Shown here: piece by piece, positions 51,255-62,928 of the stretch | How positions within the stretch are numbered: the stretch's first letter is position 1 | Layout of the letters: every line of letters starts with the position of its first letter | NCBI GenBank assembly: GCA_916700875.1 | Contig: CAKAKS010000072.1 | Span: 38,892,614-38,956,613 of the forward strand | Direction of reading: 5' to 3' | DNA: 64,000 bases | Source: Sebastes aleutianus | Taxonomy: Eukaryota > Chordata > Actinopteri > Perciformes > Sebastidae | Position numbers and translations under genes: made by a program | The notes under the pieces: model-generated | Seen by the model: only the letters and a program-made list of their open reading frames with translations | Told to the model about the DNA's origin: nothing | Databases searched by the model: none

Positions 51255-51480
51255 ATACGGAAGTTATGTGACAAATAAATCAACTTTGACTTGTGGTTTC
51301 ACACGCGACCTGAACAACAATCTCCTGGGTGAAAGTCCTGTGTTTTTTTGTTCGCCGCTCTCTATACTTACGTGGATTACCTACAAATTGATTTCGCGCT
51401 GACTCATTACGAAAAAAAAAAAAAAAGTGAAATTCGTGTTGATGTACACAAATCAATACATTACATTTTGTGACTATTTC
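51255..51480 (+). repeat. Dispersed repeat family B, copy 7 (partial)
   Basis: ACGGAAGTTATGTGACAAAT, GTTTCACACGCGACCTGAAC and CTGGGTGAAAGTCCTG match copies 1 and 6. A poly-A run at 51410-51426 interrupts it. Confidence 0.7.
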
Positions 51481-52120
51481 ATGAGCTGCTGTGCGATTGG
51501 GCTGGCAGTTAAGCTACTGTCAATGAAACGCAACACTTCCTGTACAGATGTGACCCAATAAAAACCTTCCTCGGGATCCATAAGCAGAATTACTCACTTT
51601 GACACATTAGCAGGGAAAGGTTGAGTTTCAGTGATGGAAGCTTGACGTAAAAAAAAAAAAAAAATTGTGACTCTGATATTGTCTCAAACCGGCTTTTATT
51701 TAAGAGATTACAGTAAGTCTTCATACATTTTCAACAAATGAACACATAAACAGTCTGGGATGTTTTGTACATACAGTTTTTGTCGTTTCCATATTAGAAA
51801 ATTAGCGCACGTACATACAGTAGGTGTGCATATGTTTGTGTATGCATGTGTCTCATTAACCCCCTGCTGTGTATTTAATAGCCAGACGCTTTTAAAGCAA
51901 TATTTTAAAGGTATAACCCAATTAAAAAAGGTGAATTAATCACTGTGTGTGACAGACGATTGCTAGATGACAAATCTTTACTTCTTTACTTTGTCTACTT
52001 TACAGCTATTAGCCTGCAGGATATGGATATTAAACCTGCCTCCCTGCAGTGCTGGATATTTCTCTTTAAATGATCCCAATCAGCTGACAAACACTGATTT
52101 CATGTTTGATTTAATGTGAA

Positions 52121-52320
52121 GGTGTGTGTGTTTGTGTGTGTTGTGTGTGTGTGAATGTGTGCTCACGTGTGGGTGGGTGAGTGTGAGCGTTTATGCTTTT
52201 GAACATGTTGGTTGGTTTGCACGTGCATATCTGCGTACCTCCCTGCTTGTGTATGTGTGTGTGTGTGTGTTGCTGATGAGTGGGTGTTTGTGTGTGCGTC
52301 TGTGTGTTTCCGCGTATGCA
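52121..52320. repeat. Degenerate (TG)n-rich tract
   Basis: Several interrupted TG runs (52121-52160, 52251-52270, 52285-52310) are embedded in TG-rich sequence. Open frames across it on both strands are repeat artefacts. Confidence 0.85.
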
Positions 52321-52888
52321 TGTGTTTTGCCCACTCACAGCCTATCTTTATACGTGCTGTGATATCCACAGTAGTCCATCTCTCTCTTGGAAGGTTCATT
52401 CAAGGCCAAGAGAAGCATGTGGAGAACTGAATCTCTTTGTGGGATTTCTGTCAGTTCAAACGTGCACAGCGTAGTTCTCTCAGAGAAGAGCAGGCTCCGT
52501 GTTTCCCTCCCGTCCTGCAGGCTGTGTGGTTATAGGCTGCCGGGGGAGCATTTCAACATCCTGTGCTCTATATATCGCCTCAAGGAGGGATTGGACCTCC
52601 AGGGCTGTTACAGCACATCCTCCTTCACACGCTTGTTAACCAAGCAGCGCGCTCGCTCCCTCAACACAGAAAATGCATATTGAATCAGTCCGTCACACTC
52701 TGCTGCTTTGTTTCTGTCGTTTTATTCTCTGGCATACAGCTGGTTTTTGCATGTTCTGCTCGCTCCGTTAACCTTTCCTCTAAACAAGTGTTGTTCATGC
52801 TGTGGTACTCTCTAAACATCACCACAGATATTGTCTGACATTTGTTCTGCAGCCTTTTTCTGAGGAGTAGTAGGATCGTCCTCATAGG

Positions 52889-53627
52889 TATGGAGGACGG
52901 AACCTGCCAAAATGAATAAATAAATTACTCTATAAATGAAGAAATATGTTATTAAATGTAGCAAAATAATATTAAAAATAAATGTAGCCATTAATTGATG
53001 ATTTCATTGTCATTTATTCATTTTGTATCATTTCCCTTATTTATTTACACTTATGTTTAATTTTCCCTTTTATTTAATTATGTATTTATTTTTATATTTT
53101 TATTATTTATTTGTATTTATATTTGCATCTATATTTTATTCATTCATTTATTTTTGCATTTATTTTATATTAATTTCATGGAGTCACGCAATCTGACCCC
53201 ATGATGACACACATTGAGTGACAGCCGCCTCATTCAAGGAATGTAAAAAGAAATATGTAAATAAAAGTATGAAGAAAAGAATACAGAAATAAATAAGTTT
53301 GGGGACATACGTCAAAATAAATGCACACATAAATAAAAATAAATGCAAAAAATAAATTAAAAAATAATAAAAATACATTAGTAAATAATTAAAGGGGAAA
53401 ATTAAACATAAATCATGTAAATAAATACAGGATTTAATAGAAAGATAAATAGATTAAAACAGAAATATCAATTTATGTCACATTGTATTAATTAATAAAT
53501 GGCTACATTTATTTTTAGTAGTATTTTGTCTACATTTAATGAGAAACTTATTCATGTATCAAGTTATTTATTTATTTATTCATCTTTCTTTATTTTTTTT
53601 TAATTTTGGCAGGTTCTGTCCTCCATG
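52889..53627. mobile_element. Large palindromic AT-rich MITE, about 739 bp
   Basis: ATGGAGGACGGAACCTGCC near 52890 is mirrored at the right end by ATGGAGGACAGAACCTGCC on the opposite strand. The complementarity continues through AATAAATAAA-type arms: TTTATTTACACTTATG then TTTAATTTTCCC pairs with GGGAAAATTAAA then CATAA. The fold centres on a short unpaired core near 53180-53240. Flanking CATAGG at 52883-52888 and 53628-53633 looks like a target-site duplication. Confidence 0.85.
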
Positions 53628-54168
53628 CATAGGAACAACTGAACAAGTAATGTTTTAGTGCCTTGCTCGAGGACACACTGGCAGTAGAGGATGGTGGAAT
53701 TCAATTCTGTGACATTTCCTTAGTTTCTAACTTGTTTAGCTTTAACATTTCAATGTGTGAGTGTCGGGGAAGTAATAGAGTTAAATTGAAATTGCTTGTT
53801 TAATAGTGTTCACGTCATAAACATCACACATTATATGTTTCATTGCTACTGCAGACGATACATCCACAGCTATAACTGCTCTTATACTCTACTCTTTAAC
53901 AGCAAAATGTAGGCTTTAGCTGTCCAAGAAAGATCCTGAAAGTGAAAGCTGTACTCTGAAACTTTGACATTTTGTGACTGAATTGGACCCATGCAGGGTT
54001 CACCTTATATTGTTGTTGCAGTTTTACAATAATACTAACTTTGGGACTGTCGAAGGCATGTGCACAGACATACCTATCTCTCATCATTAATCACTGAGAT
54101 AATTCTGAATTCTGAATGTCACAGGTTCTTTGTCCTGTTCTGTGTCTCCGCTCTACTACGAGCTGTTC

Positions 54169-54191
54169 TCCTTAACCGTCCATGTCTCCAC
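54169..54191 (+). promoter_or_regulatory. U12-type branch point and AC 3' splice site
   Basis: TCCTTAAC (54169-54176) is an exact match to the minor-spliceosome branch-site consensus. The intron ends CCAC at 54191, 16 nt after the likely branch adenosine at 54175, within the short branch-to-acceptor range of U12 introns. No long polypyrimidine tract and no AG are present at the junction, as expected for AT-AC. Confidence 0.87.
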
Positions 54192-54303
54192 GTGGTTCGA
54201 GCGAGTGAGTATGATGGTGATCTTGTTGAACTGCGTGACCCTGGGAATGTACCAGCCCTGCGAGAACATCGACTGCTCCTCAGACCGATGCCAAATACTG
54301 CAG
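54192..54303 (+). CDS. cacna1i: T-type calcium channel alpha-1I, coding exon 2 (domain I S1)
   Basis: This exon continues residues 137-174. WFERVSMMVILLNCVTLGMY is the first transmembrane helix (S1) of domain I. The extracellular S1-S2 loop that follows has three cysteines (residues 160, 165, 170) in the Cav3 arrangement. MYQPC and CSSDRC are closer to Cav3.3 (MYQPC, CLSDRC) than to Cav3.1/Cav3.2 (MFRPC). The exon starts with G completing a Pro codon and ends ATACTGCAG before GTACAC, a normal GT donor, in phase 0. It is separated from exon 1 by the giant AT-AC intron and from exon 3 by 7.5 kb. Confidence 0.93.
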
Positions 54304-55117
54304 GTACACACTAAAACACACATAAGCACTTCATACTTTTGCCATTCTCACTCTTCATATTCCCACAAAATATTTATAAATGGTAGTAAATATAAAGTGT
54401 GACCCTTTTTTATTTTAATGGTGATAACTAAACAGTATATTGTGGTTTGTGTCGTTTTGTATTGATGTTTTTACACACACTAGTGCCGTCTAGGGTTGGG
54501 AATGTCAGCCTGTTGGTGTGTGACTATTGATTGGATTGCCATGAAATTGGTCTCAATAGGATTTGATGATTTGATTTGATTTATGGATATATAGAGGACA
54601 AAAGATAGGACAGACAATCACACATAACACTCACAGAATCCCTAAAATAATAAGCAACAAAACCAGGGACATCCTACAAACGGAAAACAACAGAATAAAT
54701 GATGAATAGGAGGAATCCCAATGCACTTGCTAATCTCCCAACTTTGTTTTTTCTTTTACAAAACATCAGTATATCAACATGCTGGAGTCATTGTGACCTC
54801 GCTAACGGTTAACAGCATTTACACAAAAGTATCGTGTCACTGCAACCTACCACAGCTAAAGGGAAGGTTTGTTTGATCTGTCCATTGATTTATCCAGTTC
54901 CTTTAATTATGTCCACATGTATCTTATTCATGTCCTTCGTGTTTAAGGTGCAAATGACAGATGCAATAAAGGAGGAATTGAGGGAACACAGTTTAATAAA
55001 TAGGGACGCCCTGCCCTGAGTACTGACATCTTGGTTACTAATGACACCTGCACAGCTGGATCAGCTCTCAGAGGGCTTGAAGCTGTTTTTTAGTGCACTC
55101 AAGTTTTTTATTTGCAC

Positions 55118-55797
55118 TAGGGCTGTCAATCGATTAAAATATTTTATCACTATTAATCACATGATCGTCCATAGGTAATCACGATTAATCGCACATTTTT
55201 TATCAATTCAAAATGTACCTTAAAGGGAGATTTGTCAAGTATTTAATATTCTTATCAACATGGGGGTGGGCAAATATGCTGCTTTATGAAAATGTATGCA
55301 TATATTTAATATTATAAATCAATTAATAACACAAAACAATGACAGATATTGTCCAGAAACCCTCACAGGTACTGCATTTAGCATAAAACAATATGCTCAA
55401 ATCATAACATGGTAAACTGCAGCCCAACAGGCAACAACAGTGTGTCAGTGTGCTGACTTGACTATGACTTGACCCAAACTACATGTGATTATCATAAAGT
55501 GGGCATGTCTGTAAAGGGGAGACTCGTGGGTACCCATAGAACCCATTTACATTCACTGATCTGGAGGTCAGAGGTCAAGGGACCCCTTTGAAAATGGCCA
55601 TGACAGTTTTGAACGTTATTTAGCCTCCTTCATGACAAAGCTAGTATGACATGGTTGGTACCAATGGACTCTTTAGGTTTTCTAGTTACATATGATGCCA
55701 GTATATAGTTTATGCCCACTACAACCTGAAAATTGCAAGTCGTGTTAATGCGTCAAAGAAATTAGTGGTATTATCACCTTTAACTTTGACAACCCTA
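55118..55797 (+). mobile_element. hAT-like MITE family C, copy 5, full length with 8-bp TSD
   Basis: The element runs from TAGGGCTGTCAATCG to TTTGACAACCCTA, with TIRs of about 12 bp. It is flanked by ATTTGCAC (55110-55117) and ATTTGAAC (55798-55805), an 8-bp direct repeat with one mismatch. An 8-bp target-site duplication and such termini indicate hAT-type mobilisation. The interior is non-coding. This is the reference copy for the family in the window. Confidence 0.9.
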
Positions 55798-56234
55798 ATT
55801 TGAACAATTAACTCAATGCACTCTTTAACCAGTGAAGAGGGACATTCACCACAGCTAACACTGTTATGTGAACACGGATGGACCCGCCCTTTAACCTTTA
55901 TCTTACAGTTCGACCTTCTTCACGATGAGCATTTACAACTCTGCAGAGTCACTTGCGTTGGCTGAGTTACCCTTGTTTTTCTCTTCTCAGAAAGCACTTT
56001 GTTTCTACTACTTTTGAAAGTGCGCTATAAATAACATTTACTTAGTTACACAGGATCATGTATATTTGATCAGAGGCTCTAAAGAACATATATCTACGTG
56101 GTGCAAAAGCACTTACAAACATGCGTTAACAAATCTGCGCTCTTATACTCAGCCATGCATATTTTATATATAGCCTACACAAAAGCAGACATACTAAACT
56201 CACATAAACACTGTGTACAACAACATGTGCTCAC

Positions 56235-56254
56235 TACACACACACACACACACA

Positions 56255-56302
<48 letters not shown>
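56235..56302. repeat. (CA)n microsatellite
   Basis: About 34 CA units with one TA step. Confidence 0.97.
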
Positions 56303-56304
<2 letters not shown>

Positions 56305-57157
56305 CCCTCGCATTCCTAGAAGCAGAGAGTGAAGCTTCTAGGAAGTGTTCACCTGTATCCATTTATTCCCACACCTAGAGAACACACTGATTCAAATGCA
56401 CACACACTCTCCTTCTCCGTGTTCCTTTCCTCTCGGTCGTCCCTCGTCTCGCTCTCCCTCCCGTGCTGCAGCCTGTAACTCCTCGCAGTGACTCACTTGC
56501 TAGCATGTGGTCTTTATGGTGCAGCGAGCTTGACTTTTCTCACGTACGGCGCCCCGGCAGCTTTCCCCCGTCATCTGGCAGGACACAGAATCCCTCCTCA
56601 CTTATGTCAAAAGGTGGCCTGAGTGGGTGTAACATCTGTGCGCGAGCGTGTGCGCGTATGTCTTCAGTCTGTCGGCGTGAAGCGCTCGTTGAATCACCCC
56701 GGCGTCCTGTGTTTTTCACATTCTCACACTAACACACACACACACACAAGGCACCACACTCATCATGAAACAGCCGAAACACACACAGTAGATTGATTCG
56801 GCTCCCTGGCGCTACAGCGCCACAGTCGATACTCTCCTCTCAGAAAATCCGTTGTTCAATACCGTGATTTCATCGGTGCCTCACCAGCACAATCTATAAG
56901 CTGTAACACATGTGGACTTTAAAACCTCTGGAGGCTTAGTTAGTTATTTAGTCGGCTTGTAGGTGGATAGATGAGCGGATGGGTAAACGATTGTTTGCAT
57001 GATAAGTGAATTCCGGATTATCTACAGTTTTTGCATTTTTGTTTGTTCTGTGAGAGTCAGACGCAACTAGAGTAGTAGTTTGGTCCTTATGATGCTTCAC
57101 GACTCATTGTGGATGCTTTATCCTCTTCTAACAGACTTCTAAAGGATGTGTTGAAAC

Positions 57158-57530
57158 TAGGGCTGTCAAAGTTAACATGTACAATATGTGTAATTTCTTT
57201 AACGTAATAATACAACTTGCGTTTTTTAAATTGTGGCAGGCTCAGTTTTAAAGTTAGTGTGAAGATACTGGCATCATATGAAACTAAAAACCTAAGGAAT
57301 TCACTGGTACCAACCATGTCATACTAGCTTGTCACAAAGGAGGTTAAATAACGCTCCAAACCTACGCTACGTTTTGGAGAAGAAAAACAGGCATGTCCAT
57401 TTTCAAAGGGGTCCCTTGACTTCTGACCTCCAGATATGTGAATGTAATGGGTTCTATGGGTACCCACGAGTCTCCCCTTTACAGACATGCCCACTTTATG
57501 ATAATCACATGCAGTTTGGGGCGATACATA
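57158..57530 (-). mobile_element. hAT-like MITE family C, copy 6 (3' truncated)
   Basis: It starts with an intact terminus, TAGGGCTGTCAAAGTTAAC, and contains ACCTCCAGATATGTGAATG and GGGTACCCACGAGTCTCC. It breaks off after CACATGCAGTTTGGGG, where another MITE begins. Confidence 0.85.
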
Positions 57531-57533
57531 TAC

Positions 57534-58168
57534 CAGTAGAGGCTGGTCCATAGAGGCAGAAGAGGTTGCTCCTGCTCTATTTTTGAGAGGCAAGAGGTTG
57601 GAAGAAGGTCTGGATTCCTCCTCATAAATACCTAATAGTGAATAAGGCTAAGGAAGTGTCCTTCAAAATTATTCATAAATATTACCCTGTCAATCACTAC
57701 ATGCAGAAATAAAACAAACAAACATTAAGACTTTTGCAGATTTATCACTGACCTTATCTTTAAAGACATTATTATGGGATAATGTGGTGTTTGGTTTCCT
57801 CAAAAAAAGAAAAACGGTATAAATTTGAAATGTTTTCTTTTAATCTTTTAATCATAAATATAAATGTAACAATAAATACCTTATTTTGTTGTTTTCTTGA
57901 TTGATGTTTAACAATATGTGAAACCACTTTCTAATTTGACAAAGAAAAAGGCTATTAAGACACTAAATATGTGTAGGTTTTAATATTTTTGTTTAGTGCG
58001 ATATACCTCTGGCTCTTTCGTTATTGCTATACTGAATGTGAATTATGTTCTTATGTTTAATGAATAAATAAAGAAAGTAGAGATAAGTGGCCAACTTGTG
58101 TAAAATAACATGATGGGTTGGATTTTCCTCCTGTCCTCCCCAATTTTTTGAGTCACCAGCCGCCACTG
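57534..58168. mobile_element. MITE with CAGTGGCGGCTGGT ends, about 635 bp
   Basis: The left end CAGTAGAGGCTGGT is mirrored at the right by CAGTGGCGGCTGGTGAC on the opposite strand. The 8 bases on each side, allowing a one-base offset at the left, are ACATATAC and ATATATAC. This is a likely 8-bp target duplication, again hAT-like. The interior is AT-rich and non-coding. It lies at the broken end of family C copy 6, but the rest of copy 6 does not resume on the far side. Confidence 0.8.
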
Positions 58169-59999
58169 ATATATACAGTATATCATTATCAATGTCAGTA
58201 TCCGCCTCAAAATTTAAGTATGAATCGGACTATACTTGCAAAACACACACAATGAAATACTCTTGCGTATATACACAATTTTCTACCTGCCAAAGTACAA
58301 AAAGATTGAAAGCATCGGAGCATGAAAGAATAGAGAGCGATAGAAGGGGAGTAACAAACAAGAGAAAGATGGATAATGAGAGAAGTATAGAGACAAAGAA
58401 GTGAAAGAAAAAAGACACAAGACGACTGGCATAAAAAAAGCAAAACAGAGCGAGAGGTGTGAGAAGAGAGCTGTGCAAATGTCAGATGAGTTTTCACCTC
58501 GCTTGGTTCAGCAAACTTTACAAAAGGCAGCGCCTCGTTCATCTTCTCTCGACAAAGGTCAAGGTTGCAAAACTGTGAGCGTTTTCTCCACATTAGTAGG
58601 CAAGTCCTGTATTTATATCCACCCCTCCAGGACTGCTAAGTAGGACGCTTTTTTCGGAGCCAAGCGACAAAAACAAAGATTCACATCGATGGTTTCGGAT
58701 TCAGATCATGTTGCCTTCAGTACTTCCCTCTGAAAATCAAATTACAGGCAACGCCAAGCGAGTCAGTTCATCCCTAATCCCCCTGTATACACAGAAAAGA
58801 ACAGCAGCTAATCTAGGCTCTTTGCTCACAACAGCAATAACACGCATTAGCGAGCTGAGATCTTTGATTTATTTTGATTTTTTTTTTTTTTTTTTTGCTC
58901 CCTTCTTTTAATTAGATGCTTGATTAAAGCTGGAGTGAGGTGGGGGGATGTCGATGTGGGGCTTATCTCTGATTACTGCACAAACAAATTATTTTCCATT
59001 ACCCCACCGTTTAGGGCAAACTGCTCAACTGGGGAGAGGGGGGGAGGAGAGAAATAGAGGTTTAATAGAGAGAAGGAGGCTGGCAGAGAGAGAGAGAGAG
59101 AGATATTAAATTGTCAGAGAAAGATAGGACGCAGAAGATAAATAAAACGATTGTAGGAATAGAGATGGAAGTAAGAGATTGGCAGGAAGAGGGAGGAGAG
59201 AAAATGGGGAGGTTGATGATTGAGAGAAGGCCGGGAGGGAAACAGGGTGAGGAGAGAAGAGGAGGAAAGAGAGGAGGTTACTGAAACCTGGCTTGGCTCA
59301 GTATGCCTTTTATAAGTATCCTGGTTCAGGAGAGGATCACTCCAATCTGAATGTGTGCTTGGAAATACTGCAGGATGATCACCCACTTCATCCCCAAGGT
59401 GCCGCTAGGTTGAGTCATTGGATGAATCTGAATCTCCACCTTCTGGACTTGCTTACAGAAGTGCTTACTGTCCAGGCTTCAACTAGCAGTTATTCTCATT
59501 AACAATGAATCTGTTATTTTCTAAACTAATAAATCAAATGTTTGGTCTGTAAAAATGTCAGGAAATGAAAGTGAAATATATGCCTGGTAGTTTTCCAAAG
59601 ACCAAGGTGGCATCTTCAGATATCTAGTTTAAACCAACCAACAGTCCAAAACACAAAGCTATTCAGTTTACCGTCATGCACGACCAAGAAAAGCATAAAA
59701 TTGTCACATTGAACCAGGGAATTGTTGCTTGACGAATGATTATTAATTAATTGCCAAAAAGGCTGTAGTGGTCGCCATTATGCAATTGACAGAAAATTCA
59801 TCAGCTACTCTATTAATCACCTAATTGTTTCAGCTCTATTACAGACATAAAGTCTAACAGTGAACTGGGGGAGTGAGGAGAGAACTCCAATGCCAAGATC
59901 TTGACCTTATAGTCCATCTCAGAGTATTTTGTTATTTCTGATGGGTCTGAATGGAATTTGCACATTTGTTTGCAATATCAAGCCTTCATACATTTATGT

Positions 60000-60377
60000 T
60001 AGGGCTGCCAATCGATTAAAATATTTAATCCATAGTTAATCGCGATTAATCACAAATTAATTGCAAATTGTTTAACTGTTCAAAACCTTAAAGGGAGATT
60101 TGTCAAGTATTTAATACTCTTATCAACATGGGAGTGGACAAATCTGCTGCTTCATTCAAATGTATTTATTATTGGAAATCAATTAACACAAAACAATGAC
60201 AGATATTGTCCAGAAACCCTCACAGGTACTGCATTTAGCATAAAACATGTGCTCAAATCACAAAATAGCAAACTACAGCCCAACAGGCAACAACAGCTGT
60301 CAGTGTGTAAAGAAATTAGTAGCATTCAAATTAATTTGCGTTAACACATTATTATCACGTTAACTTTGACAGCCCTA
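60000..60377 (+). mobile_element. hAT-like MITE family C, copy 7 (internally deleted)
   Basis: Both termini are present (TAGGGCTGCCAATCGATT and GTTAACTTTGACAGCCCTA). The middle between CAACAGCTGTCAGTGTGT and AAAGAAATTAGTAGCATT is deleted relative to copy 5, leaving about 378 bp. Confidence 0.88.
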
Positions 60378-60423
60378 ATTCAGATATCTGTTCTTTTACA
60401 GATTTGTTTAAACATATACAATT

Positions 60424-60451
60424 TTATATATATATATACTGTATATATATA
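60424..60451. repeat. (TA)n stretch with central ACTGT
   Basis: A short alternating TA run, self-complementary around TATATACTGTATATATA. Confidence 0.85.
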
Positions 60452-61766
60452 TTTGTGTTGAATATCTAAATTGTGTCCGATTATTGGCTAAATCCAGTGA
60501 CGTGTGTACCTGAAACAGACTCTAGAAGTCTGCAAAATGTCTTCAGGAAGTTCTATTCAGGCTTATTACAAAGTTGATAAATGGTGGATTCGGACAGCCC
60601 AGACAGTTTATACTGTATGTTACTGGAGCGACCCTGATGAGATGATCTTGTGTGAACACATCTTGGCCTTGGCTCAAAGCGCCCATTTGATAAATATGAG
60701 TCAAGTAAACATAACATTTACCCCCCCAGTAGCATCACTGTGTGTTTTATTGACAGCAGGCAGAATGAACCCACTGACTCCAAGATTGGACTCCAACTGC
60801 CATCAGCATGTTGCTACAGATTCAGAACACCAGCTGCTGCATTTTAGTTCCATCTACTGTACTGAACTTTCTGCAAACTCTTCTTTTTTTAAATTAGGAA
60901 ACCTGCACCAACAATCGCATCATATTTAAAGTCCTAAATCACACATTTTATTACAGTTGTACCCGATCTTATGTACATGTGTATATATTACAACACTTCA
61001 CGGCACGTGTCTCACACAGTGGCCTCTAACGTTAATGAAAAAATGCTTTCATTGACTGGAGATTTCACCATTATTCTGTATTTAAAGCACAGGGATGCCA
61101 ACTTTTCATTTTAGTTTGGAGTGAGATTCAGTGTCGGTGAAGTCAGTGCGAGTACCGCCATCTGAAGGCAGCAGGTATCTGTTCCATCTGCAGTCTCTAA
61201 CTGGACTGATGTTGCGCACTGTCAAGACACAATCACGCACGGCAGATCCGCTGGTTACATTTTGAACAACCAGCACCAGAGTGTGTTGTGAAATAACCTC
61301 AGAAGTAATTGTATTGGAGTACATTTTTGAAGTAATCCTCCCAACCATGCTCATGTATTATAAAGGAACGTCTTATTTCACCCTCTTGTCAAATTGTGCA
61401 CGCCAAACAGTTGTGAGATGTTCCATCAACAAGTCATTTTCTTTTCTAAGACTTAAACAATCTGAATAGTATTTAGAGGCCAATGGATGATATACATATA
61501 TACAGTCATTTCACAAGATAAAAGCAAAGATTAGATAAAAATCTGAAAAATAATTATATTGTGAAAAATTGAGTATTTTCTTGTTGTAACATCTTTTCAT
61601 CTCTTTCTGATAGTTTGACCAGCTAACATTTATAGATGATGTTTCCACCTCCGATGGAGAAGAATGGATGTTTGTGGTCTCCTAAAGCACTGAGAAATGT
61701 CTTTCTCTTCCTCTTTCTTTCGTTCTTGACTCTGTGTCTCTTTGTCTCTCCGGGTCTTTCTGCCAG

Positions 61767-61900
61767 GCTTTCGATGCATTCATCTACTTCTTCTTCGCTA
61801 TGGAGATGGTTATAAAGATGGTCGCCCTGGGAATCTTTGGTCGACGCTGTTACCTCGGGGATACGTGGAACCGACTGGATTTCTTTATCGTCATGGCAGG
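61767..61900 (+). CDS. cacna1i: T-type calcium channel alpha-1I, coding exon 3 (domain I S2-S3)
   Basis: Residues 175-218 plus two bases. The exon follows TCTTTCTGCCAG and starts AFDAFIYFFFAMEMVIKMVA, the S2 helix. Its Glu at about 187 and Lys at about 191 belong to the charge-transfer centre of voltage sensors. CYLGDTWNRLDFFIVMAG then spans the S2-S3 loop and the start of S3 (Asp about 212). FFAMEM and FIVMAG fit Cav3.3, whereas Cav3.1 and Cav3.2 usually have FFAVEM and FIV-I/V-AG. The exon ends GCAGG before GTGAGG, in phase 2, splitting a Gly codon. The next exon (rest of S3 and S4) is not found before the window ends. Confidence 0.95.
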
Positions 61901-62872
61901 GTGAGGACCTCCTCTTCTTCCTTTTATTGTATCCCTTTTGTATGTCTCACATGCGTGTGAACAGTGACAGGTTTTGTTCCAAACACATCTTACAAAGCTA
62001 CATAGTCCACATGTGTTAAAGCATTATGGGTAAACGGCATATTTATAAAACTCATATGTAGGATTAAATGGGAAAACAGAAGCTCATTCATTCCCAGTAA
62101 TGTGTTTTTCTATTCATAAGTGTTATTATTAATGTTAGTGAATTAGTTAAGAGTTCAAATGTTTAATAATGATTTACCTCGGGTCTATTTAAACACCAGG
62201 CTCCAGGCTCGGCTTTCTTTGCTGCCCCGACAGCTCGTGGTCCATTGTGCCACCATGCGTGGTCAATCACGTCAGTGTTGAATATGAAACATGACATTAA
62301 ATATTAACATGTTGATAGTCGCCGGCTTTCACCTGGGACATGGCTGACAATAACACACCGATAATGTAATTCAGCTGCGCTAATCACCGCAATGTAATTC
62401 AATGAATGAGCTCAAATTACCCTGTCAGAAATTCACAACATGGTCATACTGCTGACAAAATGAATACGTGAAAATCTTAACCTAACTTTAACCTCATCCT
62501 GTTTCAGTTTGTGCGAAGCGATGTGATTTCTGCTCTGTGATGTTGTTCATTCATCTCCTACAGTGTGGCCTATATACAGTACAGTCTCTACCTTACTATC
62601 TCGCAGTCTTCTGTTGCAGTCTTTTTTTGATGGCGCTGCATTGCTCTTACTGCCTTCGGTTCCCCTTTGAACGTCTTCTTCAACTTTCTTGAGCGATGCT
62701 CTGCCAGTGAGAGAAGTTGTGCCCTTTTAAAATCATTTCATGTCTCCTCTACTGAGCAGGACAGGGACTGGGGGTGTCTCTTTGTAATTACTGAGTTAGG
62801 ACTTGAAAGGATGCAGATGTTTGTTTTTAAGTTACAGTCTGTGATTGTAGTATTGCAACTTCAAGGTTGGTT

Positions 62873-62894
62873 ACATATATATATATATATACAG

Positions 62895-62928
<34 letters not shown>

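Larger units (their letters stand above)
12388..54191 (+). other. cacna1i: Intron 1 of cacna1i: about 41.8-kb AT-AC intron
   Basis: The intron begins ATATCCTT and ends CCAC, so it is AT-AC rather than GT-AG. It is defined by joining exon 1 (ending in the CC of a Pro codon) to exon 2 (starting G-TGG-TTC-GAG), which restores T-S-P-W-F-E-R-V-S-M, equivalent to the family's C-N-P-W-F-E. It is packed with interspersed repeats, microsatellites and decayed transposon coding fragments (listed separately). I found no further gene. Unannotated stretches such as 22020-25400, 35190-38970 and 41100-43000 look like unique or very decayed intronic sequence. Confidence 0.85.
54304..61766 (+). other. cacna1i: Intron 2 of cacna1i, about 7.5 kb, GT-AG
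   Basis: A standard intron: GTACAC at the 5' end, TTTCTGCCAG at the 3' end. It holds three family C MITE copies, one further MITE and a long (AC)n run. 58170-60000 has no recognisable repeat. It includes a (GA)-rich patch (59080-59103) and a stretch around 58900-59030 with TTTTAATTAGATGC. No coding signal is seen. Confidence 0.9.

Noticed and set aside
54121..54191. Conventional AG acceptors for exon 2 (CAG at 54124, GAG at 54162)
   Set aside because: Either would insert residues before W-F-E that are absent from all Cav3 proteins I know, and neither pairs with a good GT donor in exon 1. The AT-AC junction gives the exact conserved reading.
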